Below, piece by piece: positions 1 through 4,463 of a DNA stretch of 5,655 nt (positions are counted from its first letter, which is position 1; each line of letters begins with the position of its first letter). Both the position numbers and the translations under genes were made by a program. The stretch comes from an uncultured Veillonella sp. Its GTDB lineage: Bacteria; Bacillota; Negativicutes; Veillonellales; Veillonellaceae. The stretch spans positions 1 through 5,655 of the forward strand of contig NZ_CAJZFD010000139.1 of assembly GCF_915069625.1 (NCBI RefSeq). Reading direction: 5' to 3'. Below the pieces are notes generated by a model. The model was not told where the DNA came from. It saw only the letters and a list, made by a program, of their open reading frames with translations, and searched no databases.

Positions 1-1
1 G

Positions 2-1552
2 CTATAACTGATTCGATTGGAAAAATTCTTTCGCTGCTTTTAATCGTCCTCGTTCACAAGAGACTTGTAGTTCGTCACCTGGTTCAAGTTTTACATCCCC
101 TAACGGCACAATGTATGTTCCATTGCGACGAATACTTACGATGAGTGTCCCATCTGGCAAGGCCAAGTCTTGTAATTGTACATCTGTATAATTCGCTACT
201 ACAGGTACCTTCGTTTGGAAGAAAGTTTGTACAGACTCTAAATTGTTTTGACCACTCATGGCTTGTAATAAAGAATCGTAAATAGGCGGTTCTTTTAACA
301 ACTCTGCCACAAGGTAGGCCACCAGTGTAACGATACCGATGGCGTAAATATTGGAGAAACTATTCGTCATTTCAAGAACGAGCAAAATCGCCAAAATTGG
401 TGTTCGCATAGCCGCCGCTAACATGCCGCCCATGGCGCAAATAACGAATTGCGGTACAAAATCAGGAGCGATGATACCCACTGATGAAAGTAAACTTTCA
501 CAAAAGGCACCTGCCGAAGCCCCTATAACGAGCATAGGCAAGAATATACCGCCTTGCGCACCACTGCCATAGCAGAAGGTAGTAAGCAAAATCTTACCTA
601 ATACGATACCCCCTAAGAGCAAGACGCCATGAGAGTGAAAGGCTAGCTGCCCCACAAGATCATTGCCACCGCCCAAGAGAAGTTGCGAGTCATAGCCGAT
701 AACGGCCACAGTCACAAAGGTAAGGGCTAATTTCAAGAACCGAGAGCATTTAAGCCATTCAAAGAACTTCTTGAATGCGAAAATCATGCGACAGAATAGC
801 ACCCCACAAAGCCCCATGATAAGGCCAACCATAAGAAGGACTGGGAAGTACTCAAGAGGTACTCCGGAGGTAATCGAGAATCCAAGGGCTGGTTCGAGGC
901 CAAATATACTAACCGTAATATAGTTAGAAATCAATGTGGCCACAAAGGTGGGCACAACGAGGTACGGATAAAAGCTTTTATGGACCTCTTCAAAGACGAA
1001 CATCGCCCCCGATACAGGCGCACTAAATGCGGCCGTTAAGCCTGCACCTGCCCCAGCAGAGGTTAAGATACGCTGCTCACGCAGTCCTGAATTCATCCAA
1101 TAGGACACGATCTTGCCGGCAGAGCCACCAATTTGTACGGCTGGACCTTCACGACCTACAGAAAAGCCTGCAAACCCAGTCAATACACCACCAATCATCT
1201 TGGAAGCTAAAGTCCGATACGGCTTCATATCAAAGAGCCCTAGCATTTCCCCTTCGATTTGAGGAATACCAGAACCACCAGACAATGGAGCCCATGCAAG
1301 CAATCGATCTACAACAAAGGCAAAGATGACCATCATCACAAGCCATCCTATAGCCCATTCCATGGTAATACCATCCATCAAGTGCCAACGAATATGCTCT
1401 GACTCCAGGATTAAATAACGATAGGTAGCACCACAAAAGCCTGCAATCACGCCCACAAGAGCGCCCTTCGCAATGAGCTCCGTCAACAACATACGATTCA
1501 TGGACATATCTGCTAAGGTAGAACTTCGCTTATTAAATTTCCATAGCTTCAT
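2..1552 (-). CDS. ClC-family H+/Cl- exchange transporter with C-terminal TrkA-C (RCK_C) domain
   Basis: Complete 516-residue inner-membrane protein ending in TAG at the window edge. Seen: the three ClC selectivity signatures in order, GSGIP (93-97, chloride-coordinating Ser94), GREGP (133-137, gating Glu135) and GGIFLP (334-339), plus the pore tyrosine Tyr425 in PPIYDSLL. Glu189 in the FEEV stretch matches the internal proton glutamate (Glu203) of E. coli ClC-ec1, so I infer coupled H+/Cl- exchange rather than a passive channel. GREGP instead of GREGT, and the intact GSGIP serine, argue against the fluoride-exporting CLC-F branch. Residues about 448-515 form a soluble domain resembling TrkA-C, a ligand-sensing module; its ligand is unknown. 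ATG at 1552 is chosen because AAGGAGG (1559-1565) lies 6 nt upstream; an in-frame GTG at 1570 precedes that site. It has its own promoter at 1633-1661. Likely roles are acid tolerance or chloride/pH homeostasis. Confidence 0.93.
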   Translation of the reverse strand: MKLWKFNKRSSTLADMSMNRMLLTELIAKGALVGVIAGFCGATYRYLILESEHIRWHLMDGITMEWAIGWLVMMVIFAFVVDRLLAWAPLSGGSGIPQIEGEMLGLFDMKPYRTLASKMIGGVLTGFAGFSVGREGPAVQIGGSAGKIVSYWMNSGLREQRILTSAGAGAGLTAAFSAPVSGAMFVFEEVHKSFYPYLVVPTFVATLISNYITVSIFGLEPALGFSITSGVPLEYFPVLLMVGLIMGLCGVLFCRMIFAFKKFFEWLKCSRFLKLALTFVTVAVIGYDSQLLLGGGNDLVGQLAFHSHGVLLLGGIVLGKILLTTFCYGSGAQGGIFLPMLVIGASAGAFCESLLSSVGIIAPDFVPQFVICAMGGMLAAAMRTPILAILLVLEMTNSFSNIYAIGIVTLVAYLVAELLKEPPIYDSLLQAMSGQNNLESVQTFFQTKVPVVANYTDVQLQDLALPDGTLIVSIRRNGTYIVPLGDVKLEPGDELQVSCERGRLKAAKEFFQSNQL

Positions 1553-1558
1553 AACATT

Positions 1559-1565
1559 CCTCCTT
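1559..1565 (-). promoter_or_regulatory. Ribosome binding site of the ClC gene
   Basis: AAGGAGG on the minus strand, 6 nt before ATG 1552. It lies inside the reading frame if the GTG at 1570 is taken as start, so it decides in favour of the shorter 516-residue protein. Confidence 0.85.
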
Positions 1566-1632
1566 AGCACTGACCAAATCTGGCTTATTATCTAGTAACA
1601 TACATACAACCAAACTAAGTATTCATATCCTT

Positions 1633-1661
1633 AGTATACTTATGTAAACCACCATTTTCAA
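1633..1661 (-). promoter_or_regulatory. Sigma-70-type promoter for the ClC gene
   Basis: On the minus strand, TTGAAA (1656-1661) and TATACT (1633-1638) are separated by exactly 17 nt; each hexamer differs from consensus at one position. Transcription would start near 1626, giving a leader of about 75 nt. The -10 overlaps the 8-bp palindrome AGTATACT (1633-1640), and AAGTAT about 12 nt downstream is an inverted copy of ATACTT, so a repressor site overlapping the -10 is possible but unproven. Confidence 0.7.
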
Positions 1662-1745
1662 GAAAGGATTACGTATCAAACAGCTATCTCACTAAATGCG
1701 AAATTAAAATTTCGAGTCATAAGACATTCCATAGGACTTCAAACG

Positions 1746-1783
1746 CAAAGCTAGCCACCTCTAGAACGAGATGGCTAGTTTTG
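1746..1783. terminator. Imperfect 16-bp hairpin, possible bidirectional terminator
   Basis: Arms 1746-1761 and 1768-1783 pair around a 6-nt loop (TAGAAC). Fourteen pairs are Watson-Crick; the pairs 1750/1779 and 1758/1771 are one wobble and one mismatch on either strand. The plus-strand exit is TTTTGTT and the minus-strand exit is CTTTGCGTTTG, so neither has a strong uninterrupted T run. It is the best terminator candidate between fucO and the ClC promoter, some 225 bp beyond the fucO stop. It could also be a processed RNA structure. Confidence 0.4.
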
Positions 1784-1807
1784 TTAAGCAAGTGTGTAAA
1801 TGTATTT

Positions 1808-1844
1808 TCTTTACATATTCGGAGGCATCTGAAATATGTAAAGA
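1808..1844. repeat. 12-bp perfect inverted repeat (TCTTTACATATT / AATATGTAAAGA)
   Basis: Arms 1808-1819 and 1833-1844 are exact reverse complements around a 13-nt spacer. A further TGTAAA (1795-1800) faces TTTACA (1810-1815) with a 9-nt gap. No T run follows either arm, so this looks more like a protein-binding dyad than a terminator. The regulator is not identifiable from sequence. Confidence 0.5.
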
Positions 1845-1869
1845 TTCTAAAGATGTAAAGTTCTTAGGG
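1836..1869. repeat. Two direct copies of ATGTAAAG spaced 17 bp
   Basis: ATGTAAAG begins at 1836 and again at 1853; similarity continues (ATTCTA and TTCTTA). The first copy is also the right arm of the 1808-1844 inverted repeat. The 17-bp spacing is the same as that of the ATTTAGACTA repeats just beside it. Confidence 0.5.
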
Positions 1870-1884
1870 ATAGAGCTAGGCATC

Positions 1885-1935
1885 ATTTAGACTATTAGAT
1901 TATTTAGACTAGCAAAATATTTAGACTAGTCTAAA
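1885..1935. repeat. Three tandem 17-bp units beginning ATTTAGACTA
   Basis: The decamer ATTTAGACTA occurs exactly at 1885, 1902 and 1919, a strict 17-bp period, with the last seven bases of each unit diverging. The third unit runs into a perfect palindrome (1916-1939). Such evenly phased copies usually mark regulator binding sites. The array lies 70-120 bp beyond the fucO stop and well upstream of the ClC promoter. Confidence 0.7.
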
Positions 1936-1939
1936 TATT
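1916..1939. promoter_or_regulatory. 24-bp perfect palindrome, probable operator
   Basis: The sequence is perfectly self-complementary about the point between 1927 and 1928, with core TTTAGACTAGTCTAAA. The inner TAGAC-N2-GTCTA resembles the type of operator bound by some TetR-family repressors such as NemR; that assignment is inference from recalled consensus only. It lies directly downstream of a TATAAT at 1948-1953 on the minus strand, where a bound repressor would block transcription. As RNA it could form a weak AU-rich hairpin, so a poor terminator for fucO is an alternative. Confidence 0.5.
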
Positions 1940-1947
1940 GATACCAT

Positions 1948-1953
1948 ATTATA
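1948..1953 (-). promoter_or_regulatory. Possible -10 box (TATAAT) upstream of the palindrome
   Basis: Exact TATAAT on the minus strand. The matching -35 position with 17-nt spacing (1971-1976, TTATGA) is poor, so the promoter is weak or activator-dependent if real. Its start would be near 1941, placing the palindrome and tandem repeats in the first 60 transcribed bases. No convincing gene follows before the ClC gene. Confidence 0.3.
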
Positions 1954-2007
1954 GTATTAAATCCTATACATCATAAAACACTATATGCTATCAAATCTTA
2001 AAATTCC

Positions 2008-3159
2008 TTAGAATATGGATTCGTAAATACCGATGATTTCTTCCTTAGATACATCCCTTGGGTTACCAGGTGTACATGCATCGTTGAAAGCAGATTCAGC
2101 GAGGAATGGAATATCTTCCCGTTTCACGCCAGCTTCGCTAAGGGATTTAGGAATGCCTACATCATCAGCTAGTTTTTGGATCACATCGATAGCAGCTTGA
2201 CGATATGTTTCTTGATCCATGCCGTCTACATCAGGAACGCCCATAACGCGAGCAATTTCACGATATTTTTCACCTGTTGCAGGGGCGTTGAATTTCAATA
2301 CTGCTGTTAACAGCATGGCACACGCTTTACCATGCGGGATATCGTATACAGCACTCAATGGATGTGCCATGGAGTGAACAATACCAAGGCCTACGTTGGA
2401 GAAGCCCATACCTGCAATATATTGACCAAGGGACATAGCTTCACGACCTGCGAAGTCACCAGCTACGGCGCTACGTAAGGAACGACCAATGATTTCAATG
2501 GCTTTCAAATGAAGCATATCAGTGAGTTCCCATGCACCTTTGGTGATATATCCTTCCACAGCATGAACGAGAGCATCCATACCTGTAGATGCGCAAAGAC
2601 CTGTTGGCATCGATGCGGACATATCAGAATCCACGATGGCTACGATTGGGATGTCATGAGGGTCAACGCAAACGAATTTACGGTTCTTTTCAACGTCTGT
2701 AATAACGTAGTTAATCGTAACCTCTGCCGCCGTACCAGATGTAGTAGACACAGCGATAATCGGCAAGCATGGATGCTTTGTAGGAGCCAATCCTTCAAGG
2801 CTACGTACATCGCCGAACTCAGGATTTGTAATAATCGTAGCAATAGCCTTACTTGTATCGATAGCACTGCCACCACCTACAGCAACGATAGCTTCAGCAC
2901 CTGCCGCCTTACAAGCAGCCACACCAGATGTTACGTTTTCAATGGTTGGATTTGGCTTAATATTATCATATACATCGTAAGCAATGCCTGCCGCATCAAG
3001 TAGGTCTGTTACCTTTGTAGCCACCTTAAACTCAAACAAATCAGGTGTAGACGTAACGAGGACCTTTTTAAAATGGCGATTCTTAATTTCGTTCACAATC
3101 TCCTGAATCGCCCCTTGCCCAAAATAGGACGTACCGTTCAACATAATTCTCCGAGCCAT
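2008..3159 (-). CDS. fucO: Iron-dependent alcohol dehydrogenase, lactaldehyde reductase (FucO) type
   Basis: Complete 383-residue group III alcohol dehydrogenase, the same length as E. coli FucO, which reduces L-lactaldehyde to L-1,2-propanediol with NADH. Seen: the nucleotide-binding GGGSAID motif (95-101), and the metal ligands Asp195, His199, His262 and His276, each one residue below the FucO ligands. Long stretches match FucO as I recall it, for example the region 142-170 (GTAAEVTINYVITD, then KFVCVDPHDIP) and GQYIAGMGFSNVGLG (245-259). The FucO Asp39 that enforces NAD over NADP appears replaced by Ser37. ATG 3159 is chosen because AGGAG (3169-3173) sits 9 nt upstream; an in-frame TTG at 3165 is only 3 nt from it. 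No fucose or rhamnose genes are nearby, so it may serve as a general fermentative alcohol/aldehyde oxidoreductase. The cytoplasmic location is inferred from the absence of a signal peptide. Confidence 0.9.
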   Translation of the reverse strand: MARRIMLNGTSYFGQGAIQEIVNEIKNRHFKKVLVTSTPDLFEFKVATKVTDLLDAAGIAYDVYDNIKPNPTIENVTSGVAACKAAGAEAIVAVGGGSAIDTSKAIATIITNPEFGDVRSLEGLAPTKHPCLPIIAVSTTSGTAAEVTINYVITDVEKNRKFVCVDPHDIPIVAIVDSDMSASMPTGLCASTGMDALVHAVEGYITKGAWELTDMLHLKAIEIIGRSLRSAVAGDFAGREAMSLGQYIAGMGFSNVGLGIVHSMAHPLSAVYDIPHGKACAMLLTAVLKFNAPATGEKYREIARVMGVPDVDGMDQETYRQAAIDVIQKLADDVGIPKSLSEAGVKREDIPFLAESAFNDACTPGNPRDVSKEEIIGIYESIF

Positions 3160-3168
3160 ATACAATCA

Positions 3169-3173
3169 CTCCT
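3169..3173 (-). promoter_or_regulatory. Ribosome binding site of fucO
   Basis: AGGAG on the minus strand (within TTAGGAGTGA), 9 nt before ATG 3159 and only 3 nt before the in-frame TTG at 3165. The spacing supports the ATG. Confidence 0.75.
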
Positions 3174-3180
3174 AACGAAT

Positions 3181-3234
3181 AAAAAATAAACCGATAGAGA
3201 ATAACTATACTAAGTAATTCTCTATCGGTTTATT
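3181..3234 (-). terminator. Intrinsic terminator after the abi gene
   Basis: Arms 3185-3202 and 3217-3234 form an 18-bp perfect stem; three more pairs form inside the 14-nt loop after one A-A mismatch. Read on the minus strand the stem is followed by TTTATTTTTT, with a six-T run overlapping its base (3181-3186), while the plus-strand exit lacks a T run. It therefore ends transcripts from abi, 38 bp beyond its stop. It stops just 8 bp short of the fucO ribosome site, leaving almost no room for a separate fucO promoter. The loop itself carries TATAGT on the minus strand (3204-3209). Confidence 0.8.
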
Positions 3235-3271
3235 AAAATCCTTGAAGCTGTGTTATGTATACACTATATAA

Positions 3272-4255
3272 TCATTGTAATAATTCTAAGGTTTGTTTCC
3301 ATTGAAGTGTTAACTCCATTCTGGCTAGGACCTGATTAAACTGTATAACAGGTAACGATTCACTTAAAAGTATTAATTCATTAATTACCTCATCAATAAT
3401 ACACTTGTACGATATTCTAGGCAATAGTAATCTTAAAGATATTAACACTCCATATACTGAAGATTCACTGCCTTTTGGAGTTTGTACAAAATAATATGTT
3501 AATTTTTTAATAGTTTTCTTTGGACCTATAATTCTATGGTTATAAAGTCTGTCTCCATGCGCACATACATTTCTATAACCCACAAGAACATCTAGTATTT
3601 CACTAAAAACAGGTATCAAAGTAGATGTTGGATCAGTAATAGATACCTTATACTCACCAGTATATTCCTTATGTATATCTTTTAATATTCTCTCTTGTAT
3701 ATTAGGTGTAATTAATTTATAAAAATTAGTAATTTCACCGAATGTAAGTTTTGTTACCAATACCCATAATGGTAAATCTTGATGTGTTGTTAAATAATGA
3801 GAAAACATCGTATATCTCGCATTACGTTGTGTAGCATTAGATAATTTAGAGACTAATTCCGTCGCTTTTGGTAAGTTTGTTTTAGAAAAATTATTTACAT
3901 TCAAATGACTAAATTCAGATGTATATACCTCCGAAAAACGATAAGATACTTTAGTACAAATATTTTGTTCAGCTTGCAATAGAGCTTTTAATAAAATAAT
4001 TCGCAAATTACGATCAAAACAATATAATCCATATATTTGAAAGAATGTTGTCCCAGTTACATAATAGTCATCACCACTATTTAATGTTGCATTATTATCT
4101 AAAAAAATGTCTTTATATCCATTAATTACTGCATAATAGTTATCTCTCGCTAAAATTCTTTTAACTCTACTACCTTCGCTCCCCTTTCCAATTGTAATAT
4201 TTCGTTTTCTCATCAAGCGTAATAGGGAATCTAAAGACTTAAACGGCTTAGACAT
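3272..4255 (-). CDS. Abi_2-family (AbiD/AbiF-like) abortive-infection protein with HEPN RNase motif
   Basis: A 327-residue cytoplasmic protein of the usual length for this family, recognised from three stretches: the N-terminal KPFKSLDSLLRLM, then RDNYYAVINGYKDIF (37-51); the FDRNLRIILLKALLQAEQNI helix (80-99); and the LPLWVLVTKLTFGEITNFYKL core (161-181). RNVCAH (228-233) is an Rx4H motif, the catalytic signature of HEPN ribonucleases, to which Abi_2 proteins belong. Predicted role: an RNA-cleaving toxin that halts growth on phage infection. ATG 4255 follows AGGAGG (4261-4266) by 5 nt. Immediately upstream are a promoter, a short structured RNA and a terminator, so expression probably depends on read-through and the RNA may be its antitoxin. 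Sampled lines of the coding region are about 20-27% GC against about 50% in a sampled fucO line, a sign of transfer. AbiD and AbiF subfamilies cannot be separated by eye. Substrate and trigger are unknown. Confidence 0.85.
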   Translation of the reverse strand: MSKPFKSLDSLLRLMRKRNITIGKGSEGSRVKRILARDNYYAVINGYKDIFLDNNATLNSGDDYYVTGTTFFQIYGLYCFDRNLRIILLKALLQAEQNICTKVSYRFSEVYTSEFSHLNVNNFSKTNLPKATELVSKLSNATQRNARYTMFSHYLTTHQDLPLWVLVTKLTFGEITNFYKLITPNIQERILKDIHKEYTGEYKVSITDPTSTLIPVFSEILDVLVGYRNVCAHGDRLYNHRIIGPKKTIKKLTYYFVQTPKGSESSVYGVLISLRLLLPRISYKCIIDEVINELILLSESLPVIQFNQVLARMELTLQWKQTLELLQ

Positions 4256-4272
4256 AAGTCCCTCCTACAAAC

Positions 4273-4304
4273 AAAAAAGCTCGCCGACCCTTGAGTCGAC
4301 GAGC
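4273..4304 (-). terminator. Intrinsic terminator between the small RNA and abi
   Basis: Arms 4279-4288 and 4295-4304 pair over 10 bp around a 6-nt loop (TCAAGG on the minus strand), followed on the minus strand by six T residues (4273-4278). One position (4284/4299) is a C-A mismatch on the plus strand but a G-U wobble on the minus strand, so the structure is built for minus-strand RNA. It lies only 6 nt before the abi ribosome site, separating RNA and toxin expression as in type III toxin-antitoxin loci. Confidence 0.85.
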
Positions 4305-4342
4305 GTTGTACGTTGCCCGTAAGCTTCGCACAGTTTCTCTGT
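4273..4342 (-). ncRNA. Predicted ~70-nt structured RNA upstream of abi, candidate RNA antitoxin
   Basis: Defined by a near-consensus promoter (4349-4378) and an intrinsic terminator ending at 4273; the 5' end near 4342 is inferred. From the 5' end I see a 5-bp hairpin CACAG/CTGTG with loop AGAAA (4329-4343), a 4-bp hairpin TACG/CGTA with loop GGCAA (4309-4321), and the 10-bp terminator stem. The stretch 4279-4343 is about 58% GC, in sharp contrast to the roughly 25% GC abi gene. I see no open reading frame with a start in it. Order and size fit an RNA antitoxin for the adjacent HEPN protein, as described for AbiF loci; an attenuating leader of the abi mRNA is the main alternative. The exact 5' end could shift by a few bases and would alter the first hairpin. 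Confidence 0.65.
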
Positions 4343-4348
4343 GTAATA

Positions 4349-4378
4349 ACTATAACAAAGTTCTCCCTTGAGTGTCAA
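4349..4378 (-). promoter_or_regulatory. Strong sigma-70-type promoter of the small RNA and abi
   Basis: On the minus strand a perfect TTGACA (4373-4378) is followed after 18 nt by TATAGT (4349-4354), one mismatch from TATAAT; reading TTATAG instead gives 17-nt spacing. The start is expected near 4342. It is the best promoter in the window, and it directs the small RNA first and abi only by read-through. The spacer contains CCCTTGAGT (plus strand, 4365-4373), repeated in the terminator. Confidence 0.8.
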
Positions 4379-4463
4379 CTCAGATGCGATTTCAATGAAT
4401 AGTACTTCCACTTTCTATATTCGTTATATGATTAATTAATTCCTGCCAACAAAAACAAATAGT

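Noticed and set aside
1553..1570. GTG start at 1570 for the ClC gene
   Set aside because: The AAGGAGG ribosome site would then lie inside the coding sequence; ATG 1552 has ideal spacing.
1553..1632. Fluoride riboswitch in the ClC leader
   Set aside because: I see none of the conserved crcB-motif segments in the leader, and the protein carries GREGP with the GSGIP serine, typical of chloride rather than fluoride ClC proteins.
1699..1714. CGAAATT/AATTTCG inverted repeat as a terminator
   Set aside because: The stem is only 7 bp, AT-rich, with a 2-nt gap between arms and no T run after it.
1761..1886. A 41-codon minus-strand reading frame starting ATGATG in the repeat region
   Set aside because: There is no ribosome site before the ATG, the peptide resembles no family I know, and the frame runs through the inverted repeats and ends in the hairpin loop.
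2509..3003. 164-codon plus-strand open frame opposite fucO, and other plus-strand frames opposite the ClC and nagZ genes
   Set aside because: They are antisense shadows of well-supported genes, with cysteine- and histidine-rich, non-family-like translations.
3160..3165. TTG start at 3165 for fucO and, likewise, TTG at 5624 for nagZ
   Set aside because: Each is too close to or overlaps the ribosome site, and a properly spaced ATG follows in both cases.
3797..3817. Second HEPN motif in the Abi protein (R147-x5-H153)
   Set aside because: It fits the loose Rx4-6H pattern but lies outside the recognised conserved stretch with Asn or His after Arg; probably chance.
4273..4342. CRISPR repeat or Cas13-type crRNA beside the HEPN gene
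   Set aside because: There is a single RNA unit with no repeat-spacer periodicity, and the protein is far smaller than Cas13 with only one clear RxxxxH motif. An RNA antitoxin or leader is the better reading.
4381..4463. Terminator for nagZ
   Set aside because: The stretch is AT-rich with T runs (TTTGTTTTTG) and short palindromes such as ATTAATTAAT, but no stable hairpin is followed by a T run.
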